A stretch of DNA of 64,000 nt, taken from NCBI GenBank assembly GCA_000733355.1, contig JNVV01000032.1:391134-455133 (forward strand). Direction: 5' to 3'. Positions 45,701 through 58,343 of the stretch are shown piece by piece. Source of the stretch: Falciphora oryzae (Eukaryota; Ascomycota; Sordariomycetes; Magnaporthales; Magnaporthaceae). The translations under genes and the position numbers were made by a program. Under the pieces are notes generated by a model. It was not told the DNA's origin. It did not search any database and saw nothing but the letters and a program-made list of their open reading frames with translations. The number at the start of each line of letters is the position of its first letter. Position 1 is the first letter of the stretch.

Positions 45701-48700
45701 GGCAGGGCAGGCGGGCTGTGGTGAGGAGTGCTCGGTGTGTAATCCAGCTGGGCCGGGGTGCCTGTATCGACAAATGCGTCCATCATCACCGCTGGCCGCC
45801 GTCTGTCACGTCGACAGAAAAAGAAGCTGCCGACAGCGAGCGACCCGTCGGGCTACCCTGTCTGTGCCCGTTGGGCCCAATATGAGACAGCCACCGGCAC
45901 GAGCGAGTCTAATAACTCATCAAATGATTCGCAGAACTACACTCTGGGATACTCTATGTAGGATGGGGCACGGAGGCGCTGGGCGTCGACAGATGGGTCT
46001 AGATAGCATGCACGATACGAGCACAACTCGACTCGCCACTTTCCTTTCGTCCCGACCTGGCGCCGCCGCGACACAGACGCGAGGTGCCGGGGGAGCCTGG
46101 GGCGGGTTCGGCCTTTTGCATCCCTCCGCCTTTCTGTTGCTGCCTTCGATATCTCATCAACCATCATCATCATCAAGCGTGGTCCCGCCGCCGATGGCGG
46201 TGGGGCACAGATGTATGTAGATGGGCTCGAGTTTCTCCTGTCCTGTCATCAGACTCGAAAGTCGGCTGCTGCTGCTGGGGGCCCCGTCTGTTCCGTCGCG
46301 CGGGCTAGGTAACTTGGATAGGCAAAGAAGAAGCACGAACAAAAAAGTGAGTGACCGAGGCTTCCACAGAGAAATAAAGTACATGAATCATAGAGTGCGA
46401 CGCCCGCTCTCCCTCACACCACCTAGCACCCCCTCCCAACTCGAGGTTTAGCGGGGAGGAGGAGCGGAGACGGAAACCTGACCGGGGGTGACGCCATTTT
46501 CAGGTTGCTCGCTGATCGGTGCATTCGACGCCGCAGACGAGCCCGGCTAAGCCGTCCGCGAGTTGGCTCGTGTTTCTCCTCTCCTCTCGCCATGGGGATA
46601 CCCGCCACGGGCGGCGTCTATCTAATATTCCCGTTTTCATAATCCTCTCATACTAGAATTTTTTCTTTCTTTTTTATTAAATGCAACCGAACATCCATTT
46701 ATATCGCCGGGGTGAAGGAGAAAAAAAAAAAAAAAAAGGGGAGTAATGGTGTGTGTGTGGGTGGTCTGGCGTCAGAGTCGAAACCCACACGGACTTCTTC
46801 CCCATCTTCGTTTTTTCTCAAAGACTCATCGCCGCCACTTTGGTTTACGCGGCATCAAGAATCCTCTTTGCGGCAGGCAAACGAAAGGCCCCCCAGGTGG
46901 GGTGTTGCTGTGTGGATAGGCCGCCGAGCAGCTGGCATGCAACGCTTGGAAAGGGGGCCTGCCCAAATGAGAGGGTTACGCCGGGCGGACAGTCGAGTCT
47001 CCGTCCTGGTCAATGCAGAAGACTCGGCGGAACAAAAATAATGTTCGGCCGTTTTGCGGTCGGTGCTTTCCCATATTATGGGGACAGGGCGTGCAAGGGG
47101 GTTGTTGGCGGAGCAGCGTCCTTGCTTTCCTCGGCTATCGCCGTTTTCACATTCCTGTGTGTCGGTGGTGAGGTTTCTGAAAGACGCTCTGCTGTCGAAA
47201 CATGCATGCTGGCCGTCCGAATTCCAATTCTTCCCTTTCATATCTCCGGCGAGGCGCCCAGCCGGCATGCGGGATGGACAAGTACATAGATTCGCCATGT
47301 ATTGGTTAGGCACCTGCCGATAAACCTGCGAGCCGTGCAGCCTAGGGCCACCTTGCAGACGGCATTTTATTTTTGGCTCCCTCTCGAGGCCCGAGTTTCA
47401 AAGGGCTAGGAGGCGATGATCGCTCCAACCTGGGCATTCGGATTTACGCGGCTGGAGGGTGGCCATGGTCATCCCGAGCGAGGAGAGTTGGCAGGGGAGA
47501 AACTAGCGGCCGCGCCAGTCATTCGGGGCGTCGGCTGCTGTTCGTTGGGAACAGGTGCCATCCCTGCCTTTCTCCCGCCTCTGAGGCGACGCGAAACCCC
47601 CCCATTGACCATTCGGTTGAAGGGACGAAAAAATCAATTAACGCGAAAGTTCGCGGTGTGGGAGGAGAGGCGCGGCATGTGGCGGTCTATGCTTGAAAAC
47701 CGTTGTCTGATCTCGAGCTTGTCCCTCCACACCAGCGATCGCGTCTTCTGCGATTTTTCCCCCCCACCTGCTTCTTTTCTTTTCTCTCCCCTTCCCCATC
47801 GGAGCCTGCCCTAAATCCCGCTGGAGCCGGCAGGTAGTACCGTCCTGTTGGACCGATGGGTCCTTACTCTCGGGTACGAGAAGTGTCGATGGGAATGCCC
47901 CGTCTGGATACGGTGCGTCGGAAGCGAGGACAGAGTGTGTTGTCTGCAAAAGGATCTCCTGTGTTATTAGCTGGCCCCCACATGCCGAGATGGCAAAAGG
48001 CCGCGCCGGTAGCGTCGTGTGGTCCGCATCTCCGTCTGAGGGACTTGTTTGGAGGGGGTGACCGCAGCAGCAGGGCACAGGAAAGGGAAAGTTTGCTGTC
48101 GGTCTGCAATGCCTGTCCTGCGTGCGTGCCCGCTACGATACAACCTTGGGCAGGCCAGAGGTCCGGTGCGTTTGTTTCGTCGACGTCTGCCAACCGCCAT
48201 GCAAACACGGATAAAAAAAAATAAAGAAAAAAATAAAAAATAAAAAAAGCAGAGAAAAATAATGCAGGGCCACTTGGCTGGGCGGACCATGCTCGAGTTT
48301 CGCAGGTTGAAAAGGCAGCGTCACACTGGGCGAGAAAGCTGCATTGCCCTCACTCGATTGGTCGGGCATCCCCTGCTCTTTTCCCGTGCTCTTGGCCTCA
48401 TCCAAGGCCCCAGAAAAGCAGTGCTCAACTGATGGATTCCTTTGCTGCGTAAACGGGGGGCAGTTGGGAGGCGCTGGTGGGCGAAGCACTCTGGAGTCCA
48501 AGCCGTGGGTCCCGGTTAGCACGCTACTTTTCGCTGCCTCGGATCGCCAAGCAGCCAATCCGCCGGCGCCATTTTCCGTTTCCAGTCAAAGCTCGGCCCT
48601 GGGGCGGGCGACATGCGCCCGGCTTCCTGAGGAAGAGATGGTGGTAGCAGCAGCGGTCCTGCTGGTAGCGGGCGTGTGGCCAGAGGGGAAGGAAGGGACG

Positions 48701-51700
48701 GTAAGCTGCGGGCGTCTTTTCTTGGAACTGGAGCAAAAAGACCGATGACAGGTAAAACAGAAGAAGGACTGGGCTGCCGCTGTGTCTCGTCTTGCATCGT
48801 GGAATGGCTCGGCATGTTGGGAGTCCTGAAATCGGGGATCGACGCCGCTTGGGAACTTGGGTCCAAAACCCCTCGCACCCTGTCGCGGTTTGGCCCCAGC
48901 AGCCCGCCCGCCTCGCAGGCGTCTTCATTCTTTCTCAGAGAATTGACAGAGCGTGAAACATTTGCCAGCGTATCACGACTGTTGCTCGAAGCATGCTGGG
49001 ATTGGTGGCCTGGCTCAGAAAGCCTGCTCAACGTTGCCACCCCACCACCCAGCCCGCTAGAGAAGGCGGTGCGACGCAAGGGACGGGGGATGCGCTGCCC
49101 TGTGCGCAACAGAATTTGGCAGGCGCTTTTTTCTGCGTGCTGGGGTGTCGGTTCCGGCGCTCCGGCCCCTCTCTTTCTCCTTTCTTTGGCACGCGCACGC
49201 TGGCCAAGATACAATGGAACCCCTGACGGAATCGCTGATCGGAACTTTGGGACGGGGACGGGAGTCATGTCCTTTGCCATCAACTGGCAATGGTGGTGTA
49301 TTGCGTACGTTGTCGTTTCGCCGGCCAAGCCTGTCCGTATCGACTATACGCACCCCTTTTCCACAGCCGTGTTTCCACAGTCGTGCCGCTTCTCGCTTCC
49401 TTCGCAAGCTCGGATGTTGCTTCGTGACGCAAAGTCCAACTGCCGTAGCGCAGGCGGGCGTGGAAACAGGGAGGGGAAAATTAGCAGACAAACAAGAATG
49501 ATAATGGCACCCGAGAAAGAAGAAAAAAAATAAAAGAAAAGAAAAGGAGCCAAGTGTTGCGCCGGATGCATCTCGCAAACGGAGCGCCATCCGCATCCGC
49601 CCACTTCCCTGCAAGATCGACTTCCAGATTGGCGCTGGGACGGCTCAGGTCGCACTGTCCTGGTTGGTACTCCGCTCCCAATCCCTTCACGCTGCAGGCG
49701 AGATTTGCAGGCGTTTTCAATCAAACGGGGAGAGGAGCATAGAGATGAATCACTGGTGTGCATGCCGCCTGGAATGCCGCTCCGCCTCCCTGTCGCGGAA
49801 GCAACATGGATTTCTTTTTTTTGTTTGTTTGTCTCTGCTCCGTGTGAACCTTTTTCTTTTTTCCTTTTCTGCTACCCTGGCGGCAGCAGACCAGACCACC
49901 TCCGGCGTGCCTGCTAGAGCACACTATAGCCTCTGATTGGGCGTTGGACATGGCTGACTGTGCACCCTGTCCAAGGACATGAAAGCGCCTTTTGTTCTCC
50001 CTCTGCGACACCGTACCACCTTGCTTTGATTCTTATTTCCCTCCCTCAAGAGGTTGGTTCACCCTTCGTCAACAGACATCACGCCTTTCTTTGTGGATCC
50101 CCAAACATGTGATCATCATTGAGGAGAATGCGAGGTCTCCTCTTCGCCGAAAAGAGAGGGAGGCGAGGAGGCCTGCTGCCATGGAACAAGGGGCAGCAGC
50201 AGCACGATTGATAGGCGAACCCGCCATCATCCGTCATGAGGCAAACTCATGCGCGCGGATCCGGATCCGTACGGCGAAATGATGCGTCGCCAGCGCTTGA
50301 TGGGTCCCGACTGCTGCCTCGCAGTCGAATACGGACGGTAGCATTGCGTACCGGCGAGGTAGAGGAATGGCCGAGAAAGAAGCAAGAAAGACCTGAGGGA
50401 TACCATGCCAGCTGCCCATGTCTCGACCCCCAAGACTCCGGACGATGGCCAACTTCAATTTTGACTCTCGTATTTCCTTTCGAGGCGGCGGGAGGGCTGT
50501 CGGCCAAATTTGACAGTTTTATTCGATTATGAAGTAGACGGCCACGGGCGTCTCCGTCGATTGCCGTCACGTCCGACCACCTGGGCGCTTCTTTTTGCGT
50601 GTGAACAAACGGACAGGGCACAGGTACTCGATACGGGCAGGGGACCGCGCAGGGCGGGCCCAATTGTCTCTCCCTGGCCAGGTGCCCCTCGACGGAGCCC
50701 GTCAATCAATAACGCCTGCTCCAGACTCCGTCCAGCTCTCTGGCTGTGCTGAATATGGATCCCTGACATGCCTGACCGATCACACACCAGGCTGGAGACA
50801 CACTTTTCACAACACACGCTCTCAAATTCGCATTCACGCTCACACCCTTGTGCGCCTGTGCCCACTCGCTCCCTGGGCCGGGCTGCCATCTTCCACCTGC
50901 ACTGTGAGGGAAGGTAGCATACCGTTTGTGCCGCCCCCCACCTCGTTTCGCTGTATGTGCGACGTATGACTTTGCAGTGGCTTGGTACTGGCGCTGGTGC
51001 GGTACCTTTCGGCGCTGATTGCTGAAGCGCCTGCTCAGGCTTTTGCGCTGGCTGCTGGGCCCGGCTGACCCAGAAAAAGGGCTGGGATGTGGAAGGGCGA
51101 AAGGGGGAGGATATAATCGGACATGGGGTACATAAAACTCAAACCGCCTAAGCCCAACATGGGAGGTTGCTTGGTTCCATTTTTCGGTCTGGCTGTGTGG
51201 GCTGGCACAGCTCGGCCACTGTGAGAGGCACCAACATGAACAGCCCGCGCAAACCGAGATGCAGCGAACGCAAACGAAGGAAAGCCAGGGAAATTGAGGC
51301 AGGGGAAATATTGGAATTTAACAAGAAAAGAATGACAATAACAACACGGTGAAAATCGGACGGGTCTCGGCCATGGAAGTGCAAGTTGGAGCCTGCCAAC
51401 TGACTGACCAATTCCGGGACTGACTGGGCTGGCCTCATCAAGCCGGACTGAATCAGCCAGCCAGCCCAGCCAGTCCCAGCCGTAGTGAAGTCGCTAAGCT
51501 GCTGGAACCGCGCGCAGACTCACGGGCATGCCGGGTACGCACTCGTGGCTGCGTAGAACTCTGCGCCAAAACCAAAAGCAAGCCAAGGGCCGGTGGCCAG
51601 CGGGTCATCCGTCCAATGTGAGGAGGTCTTGGTCGGCATCAACATCCTCAGGCATGGGGGGGGGGGCGTGCAGCAACAAATGAGGACTGGCCCAGCGTCA

Positions 51701-52941
51701 TCTCGCACAATGCGAGGCCCTGGCCCGGCCCAGAGGTACCCAACAGTGCAAATTGCAACCGACGGGGCGTCAGTCAGGAAGCAACCCAGGCGGGCCACCG
51801 GCGCTAGGCCCGTCTGGGACGGGCGACGTCTAGCATCCACCTCTCGACTAACATGCAAACCTATCCAAGCGCCAGGCGTGCCTTCCTCCACATTGAGCCG
51901 GGACAAGGGCCTTGCCTAACCTGACCACGCAACCAGGAAGTAACGACAAGGGAATGGATTTCCCTCTGGCACGCTTTGGTGAAATGCCTTGGTGGATGCG
52001 GAGGCTTTTCTCACCTTCGTCACCCCGTCAAGTCAAGCAAGCCTTGGTTCAGCCATATTACCTCTCAATTGGCCGGTCCATGACCTGCTGTCGTCCCTTT
52101 GCGTCCATCCCGAGCTTCTGTTTTCCACGACCGACCGCTTGCCGAGCCCGCCTGCCCTCCGGCTCCCACCTCACGGCCAGCAAGTGACGAAGCTCCCCAA
52201 CCCAGTCCGCCAGGTAGCCGTCACTAGATAGCCGTCGCCGAACGAGACTGGCGATTCCTGGAAGCAGCAAAACAAAACCGCCCCTCCCCGCCCGCCTACC
52301 CACTGACTGCTCGGCCGGCTCGACCATTCTTTGACTTGGAGCACAAACGGACAAGCTTCAGGCCTACGCCTTTGTTGTGCCACCTAACTCAGCAGCAAGA
52401 GAGTTCCTGCCGCCATAGTTGTTCCCCCGTCGGGCTGGCTCCGCTATCCCGGGCAACTCTCCTCGCTTCGTTGTTGGAACATGCCTCGCTGCTTCTGAGA
52501 GCTTGGAATGCGCTGGGCCTGCTGCCCGCTCGTGAAATCTCCAGGCGGCTGAGGCAAACTCCCGAGCCAAACCGGCGACTCTGCTGAGGCTGCACGACGT
52601 CGAGTTACCGAACGCCACCGCAACCGTCGGGTCATCTCCTCTCCACCCCTCTCTATTCTCGACGCCTACAAACGATCCCGCCGGACAGATTCGAGCTACG
52701 AGCCACCCGCATCATTGCATGCCCGCATCACGGCGGCTCCCCGAGACGTCCCTCCCTCATGTATTCTGTCGCTGGCTCACGCTCGTCCGCCGCTCGACCA
52801 TTTCCTCCTTCCCCCACACACTTCTCCATCGCTAGACCGAGCCAACCCGTCCGCCTGCCCTCGATCCCGTACCCGAAGCTCCACCGTCCCGAAGCTGCCG
52901 CTCACCCACTGAGCGGTCTTCGGACACCTCCGCTCGAAGAC
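42739..52941. other. Gene-poor region upstream of the cyclin gene
   Basis: About 10 kb without a supportable protein gene. The longest frames (for example 48516-49328 minus and 48676-49533 plus) overlap each other on opposite strands, show no domain and look like chance frames in GC-rich DNA. The region is full of A- or T-runs (44683-44698, 46720-46738, 48211-48250) and C/T tracts. It may be a long regulatory region and 5' UTR of the cyclin gene, or contain non-coding transcripts. Neither can be shown from the sequence alone. A longer in-frame start for the cyclin lies at 52759. Confidence 0.5.
51416..51477. repeat. Inverted repeat, 18-bp arms
   Basis: GGGACTGACTGGGCTGGC (51416-51433) faces GCCAGCCCAGCCAGTCCC (51460-51477). 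17 of 18 positions pair, with a 26-nt loop. It lies in the gene-poor region. Confidence 0.65.
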
Positions 52942-55270
52942 ATGGGAACCACATACCACGCCCCGAACCTGGCGCCGTACGAGGGCCACCCACATGCCTC
53001 GTTACCGGGGTACTCGGCCTCGTTGGCCCAGACGGACAGGACGCGCTCCACGCTGAGCGATGCACACGCTGCGCTGGATGGGTACTCGCGCTATCCTCCT
53101 CACACTCAGCAGGCGTCTGGACGACCTTCCCTGCTGATCCCTCAGCAGACTCAGTCCCAAGCTCCGTCACAATCACATACTCATGCCGCCCAATACCACC
53201 AGCAACAACCGGCCTCGACCGTCTCACGGCCTAGCTTATCTTCGGGGTCACATCCGCCCTCGCAGACTGGTTCCTTCTCGAGTTCGCATCCTGGAACCCC
53301 AAAATCGAACCGCTCGGTTGCTTCCCAAGGCACAATGTCCCGCAAGGACGTCGCTAGCCTAGCCGGACAAAGCTTAGACATTCCGAAATGCATCAGCACA
53401 AAGGGCGGAAGGCTGGCGGACTTGGCAGCTCAGGTTAGCGGACAGTTCCTATCTCTTAGTTTGTGCTGCTGTGCCAAAGCTTGATTCATCAACTAACCGA
53501 CGCTACGAGCAGTTGACATGCTTCTTCTGGTTCGAGGCTCGCACAATTCACCAGCTCGCTGAGAAATTCGAGACTCTGCAAGGAACCGAGCCGGTTCGCA
53601 GGCTGACCCAACACGCTCTGCCCTCACAAAACTTCAAGGCTTGGGTCCATGGGATTCTTTCGACAACTCAGGTTACCCAGAATGTTGTCATTCTTGCTCT
53701 ACTGTTTATTCACAGGCTCAAGGTGGGAAACCCAAATGTTAAGGGCAGACCGGGAAGCGAGTATCGACTTCTTACCGTGGCTTTGATGCTTGGCAACAAA
53801 TGTATGTGAACCCCACCCTGGCGAACCAAGCAAACTGCGTCCAATCAGAACAAGCCTCTAACCTCGGGTAAACTCGCAGTCCTTGACGACAACACCTATA
53901 CCAACAAGACCTGGGCAGAGGTGTCTGGCATCTCGGTCCAAGAGATTCACGTTATGGAGGTGGAGTTTCTGAGTAACATGCGCTACAGCCTCTTGGTCTC
54001 CAAGGAGAAGTGGGAGGAGTGGCTCGTCAAGATGGCCAGGTTCTGGGAGTACTGTGAGGCGGCTACCAAGCCAATCTCACCCATTGCGATCCCGTCGCCT
54101 ACCCACTTCCCGACCGCGACCTCGCCCGTTGCATCGCCGATGAGCCATTTACTGCTTACACCCAGTATCCACTCGAATCCGCCAGCCACGACGAGCTATT
54201 CCCCTAGCTACGCGGCCCCCAGCCAGCCCGCTTACGCAGTCGGCACCCAGTGGCCTGCGCCTCCCAATGGCCAGTCGCTGTCTCCCCTGGCAGGGAAGCC
54301 GGATGCGAGGAATGGATTTGCCAAGCGGCCACACAACGAAGAGGACCCTACCGAACCTCCTGCCAAGCGAGTGTCTAGACAGCCCCAGCCTTTACCCCAT
54401 CAGAGTCTCACTCTACACGGTCAGCAGCGGCCAGCCTCGTCGGTTGTGCCGCCAGATGCTCTCAGGCTGCCCACCCCCAACCTTACCCTCAACACAAACC
54501 AGCAGGTGCCAACGACGGCTGCCTATAACTCTGGCACCAGCCACGCCCCTGCACAGCAGTCTGCCCTGTCACTACCGCCCTTAGTCCCCGGGGTCAGGGC
54601 TATGTCGACTGTCTATCCGGCCACGACGTCCACGAACTATTCACCGAATGTCATGATCACGTCCGGGCCGATAGCCCAGCCTGTTGCTCCATCGGTCACA
54701 ACGCCCGTCGCCACTTCGGCTCCTTCTGGCTTCCCGCCAGCGACAAACTATGGGACACCAACCAAGCGCCACAGCCCGGGCTCACTGACTCCCGCTGCTG
54801 CCGCCGCTCTGGGCAACTCGTCCCCCCTGACCGAGTCGTTTGCCCATGGCCATCCGGGAGTCCGTACGCCCATCTCGCACTCGCCATCAGTCTACCTGCA
54901 ACACCGTGCAAGCCCGTACCGGCCTGTGCGCCATGTCAACACTCTGCTCTATCCGCCACCGTCTGCTAGCCTCCACGAGTACCATCTTTCTGGCTCGGGC
55001 ATGATCCCGCCCACACAGATGCACTACCAGCCTCTTGGTCGCAGGAACGAATACCGCACAGGCATCGTGCCCGAGTTCACATTGACGGCCCAGCAGCAGC
55101 AACAACAGCAGTATGCCAGGCAAGGCGGGTCCGTGACGCCACTTTTCCCTGGAAACACGACTTCGCACCAGCAGCAACATCAGCAGCACCAGCAGCCGCA
55201 GCCGCGCTCTATGCTGGGACACGGCCAGACCCACGACCATAGCCAGCATCACATGCATTATCCGAATTAG
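52942..55270 (+). CDS. Clg1/Pho85-type cyclin
   Basis: Three exons (52942-53433, 53513-53801, 53880-55270) give 723 residues. The introns of 79 and 78 bp have GTTAGC and GTATGT donors and keep frame (LAAQ-LTCFFWFEART, then LGNK-FLDDNTYTNKTW). A Ser/Pro/Gln-rich N-terminus precedes the cyclin box (about 165-300). There HALPSQNFKAWVHGIL, QNVVILALLFIHRLK and WAEVSGISVQEIHVMEVEFL mark the helices. A long low-complexity tail follows, with Gln runs and His/Gln repeats at the end. This matches fungal cyclins of the yeast Clg1 / Pho85-partner class. They bind a CDK and act in nutrient sensing, morphogenesis or autophagy rather than core cell-cycle steps. I chose the ATG at 52942 (gacATGGGA); the in-frame ATG at 52759 would add 61 residues. 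The very long upstream region suits a tightly regulated gene. Confidence 0.88.
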
Positions 55271-56579
55271 GAGAAGCGAATTCTGCTTGAGAAGCTGAGG
55301 CAGATCGCAAACCAGGACCGAATTCTTGGCTTCAGTCGACATTCGAGTGCGCCACGACTCGGATAGACATCACATCCATTTTGCCTCTGACTGCCGTCAG
55401 CCTATCGATGGCTCGACTGTTTCGAGGACACTATCACTTTGGCAGATGGCCCCAATTCTTTTTGCAGTCTTATGCATCATTTTTTATGAAATTCTTCAGG
55501 CGTTTGGTTCTTTTTACGGCCATTAGAGACCCACAGCCACTCATGAGTGCAAGGACTGGGTTTACGCATAGCATTGCATTGTCGCGGAGTTTTGGTCTTT
55601 ACTTTGGCTTTCTCTACATATATCGCGCCATCCGTGGTGTAGCGCGGCCTTTCATCTTTTTTTTTTTTTTTTTTTTTTTTTCTTTCTTTTTATGCTTGGT
55701 CACGCTCTCTGGCGTAACAGGGAAGCGGTCCCGGCTTGGTACAGTCACTCCTTGGTGGAAACAGGATTATGATGGCTCAACGACATAGGTAGTCTCGCTT
55801 CTTCTAGGAGAAGCACACCACACAGGACGGGCAGCGAGGCCTCGCGGCTCTTGAGGGAACTGGTGCAGGCTCCTTGGCCGCCTGCTTCCCATTGATTATT
55901 CGAGTAATCTACGAGATCCTCAGTCTTGACAAGCTCCCCATTTGCGTGATTCCCCAACCCGCAAACTATTCTTCTGTCTGCCAGGTCCCTTTTCCTTGCG
56001 CACTCGTAATGGCCCTGGCTTGCGCAAAGCCAGTAATCATGGGACACCTCGAGGGCTACGTCCGTGGGACGTGCTTGGGAAGCCGACAACATCTCCTCCG
56101 TCAATTTAACCCCATAGCCTGAGATTAGGCCCTGATATTGCTCGATGTGCTTGAGCGATGCGGGGTGTTGATGCTGTTTTAATTGATCGGTGCGGCAGTG
56201 ACACCCAGGCAGTTCATTTCCATGCTGCCCCCTGCCCTGCTCTCGCTTTCCTCATCTGCCGAGCCAGACGGGTTCGGCCACCGGTGCGGTGCATACGGCA
56301 ATTACCCATAGCCGCCCATTCCCACGAGCACTCGGATTCGGGCGTGTATAAATAAATACAATAAAGAGAAGCCGGCGGGGTGGCGCGACCGCAAAGGTGG
56401 CCGCTTTGTATAAATGAGCGCCCAAGCCTTTTTTTCAGTTCCCCCATCAGGTGCCCTGCCCTGTCTTGGCTCATACACGGGCACGTCTGCTGCGACTCGG
56501 CGACACTGCGCTGCTTTACTTTTTCCGTGCATGCCCCTTCGATAAGCCTCTGGTATTCCGAAACAAGCACACCGGCGAC
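55271..56579. other. Intergenic, cyclin 3' flank and lectin-like gene promoter
   Basis: About 1.3 kb, including a run of about 25 T at 55657-55681. TATA-like boxes occur near 56346 and 56409. No gene is seen. Confidence 0.5.
56409..56415 (+). promoter_or_regulatory. TATA box of the secreted lectin-fold gene
   Basis: TATAAAT about 170 bp before the ATG at 56580. A second TATAAATA lies about 60 bp further upstream. Confidence 0.5.
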
Positions 56580-57620
56580 ATGGTGCACCTCTCCGGCCTC
56601 GTGCTGGGCGCGCTCGCCGCCGCGGGGAGCCTGGCGCAGGTCCAGGTGCCCGAGGGCTACCGCGCCGTCTACATGACGTCGATGCAGAACACCAAGTTTG
56701 TGGTGCAGCCCAAGACGCTGTCGGTCGGGAGCACGTTGGTCGTGTTAGTAACTATCCCCGTTTCCTCCCCTCCTCTTCCTGTGCTGTTTTTTTTTTTTTC
56801 TCTTATCTCAGTCTGCATCTGAAAGGCCCGGCTGACCACGTATTATCTCTCGCCTCTGGCATCCCTCTGGATGGCTGCCCTTACTTTGCTTCCCCATTTC
56901 CAGACAGCCGCTCAGCAGCAAGGCGGAGCAGCAGTGGTACATCAAGGCCGGCGTGACCAAGATCCAGCTGGCCGAGACCAATTGGTGTATGGACGCCGGC
57001 GCCAAGAGTAAGTCGGGGTTTTTGCCTTCTCGCCCTCGTCCTGCCGCCGCCGGCAGGGGATCGGTTTTCCACCTTTGTGTGGGTATGCTTTGGGGACTGA
57101 CCGAAGGCCCCATGTCGTATATAGGCAACTGGAAGAACATGGCGAACATCTATCTCCGCGAGTGCTCGACGACCGAGGCCGGCCAGGTGTGGAACGCTCT
57201 CGCGGATGGCCGGATCGCTGTTGATGCGTCGCCGAAGCCGCGTAGGTCTCTTGTCTTTTTTTACGACTCCTCCGTCCCCTTCTATTCCCTTTTCTACTCT
57301 CCGCTTCTGTCCCATCTCCTGTTCCACCTGTCATTCCCCCTTCGTTCCCCCTCGACTCCCCTCTTTTGTCTTCTGCGGCTATCAGGTTTTCGTTTCGAAA
57401 TGACTTTATGAGGCTGAGATAAGGTTTGCAACGCGACAACTAACCTCTGGACTTAACCCTCCGGGCCGTCTCCGCTACAACAGAACAATGCATCGACCTC
57501 CAGTATCTTAGAGCCACAGCCGGCAATCCGGTTGGCCTCTACAGCTGCGCGGGTCTCGGGAACATAGGGGCAAGAGATGCTGGGATTAACTGGCCTTTGG
57601 TAAACGTTACAAAGCCGTAA
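56580..57620 (+). CDS. Small secreted protein with ricin-B-type (beta-trefoil) fold
   Basis: Four exons (56580-56743, 56904-57007, 57125-57241, 57484-57620) give 173 residues. All phases agree and splicing yields TLVVQPLSSKAEQQWYIKAG, DAGAKSNWKNMANIYLREC and PKPQQCIDLQYLRATAG. A signal peptide covers about residues 1-19 (MVHLSGLVLGALAAAGSLAQ). The two QxW motifs (QQW and QVW) with following hydrophobic strands are the mark of a beta-trefoil carbohydrate-binding domain. A third repeat is only weakly kept (GINWPL). Paired cysteines (NWC, REC, QCID, YSC) may form disulphides. Secreted fungal proteins of this type bind glycans or have unknown roles. No catalytic domain is attached, so this is a fold statement only. 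Confidence 0.82.
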
Positions 57621-58343
57621 AACGGATGAACGGGCGGGCTGTTGCAGTTTTTTCAAGTCTTCCTTCGCAGGAGTGGGGGTTGGTTGGCAAAGGGGTTGTC
57701 GGTTACGTCACTCACTTTTGACTTCCACCTCATTGCTAGCGGGGTGAAAGGCATGGAGGCAGATCGCCTAGGGGGATCTATAGGACTACCACGTGCCGCA
57801 AGAAGCAAAATGGTAGGGAGATGAAATATGGAGTAACCAAGGGTAAACTATTTGAATCAAATAACCCTTTTTCTTGTCAAGCAATCGCTCTAGTGACTGT
57901 CTCGTGACAAGAAGCGCCGCTCGAGTGAACGTAGTCGGTTCAGGGATGAGTTGCCGAAGTGGAAGTTTGGTTGTGAAAAAAAGTGTGACTGAGGTTGTCG
58001 AACAGTGCAAGTATCGGGAAAATGGAGGCTTTAAAACAACAGAAAAGGCAACGAGACAGAGGCCAACTCCCTCTGCTTGGTCGGAAACTGTCATGAGTGA
58101 ACACTTTAACGGAAGAGTCGAAACCAAAATAGAGGCGCAAATCAAACCGAAAACCTCTCTGTTAACACTCTCCGTTCATCATCATCAGAGCGCGTCATCA
58201 AGGGTTCATAAGGTCGTCCAGGGCCTTGAATCTTGAAGATATTCTTTGCTATCTTTGGGAGGTCGAACTATTTGTCATTGGGCTGCTGCATGCGCTCTAC
58301 TCTGCAATATAAAGCACATGATGCCGTCACCGTGGAGCTAATT
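57621..58343. other. Intergenic, convergent 3' flanks
   Basis: About 720 bp between the lectin-fold gene and the MFS gene, AT-richer than its surroundings. No gene is seen. Confidence 0.5.

Noticed and set aside
48211..48250. A-rich tract as a SINE/LINE tail
   Set aside because: No upstream promoter boxes, body or target duplication could be identified. Many similar A/T runs occur nearby.
48516..49533. Overlapping frames of 270 (minus) and 285 (plus) codons
   Set aside because: They overlap on opposite strands, have no domain or splice context, and match the chance expectation for GC-rich DNA.
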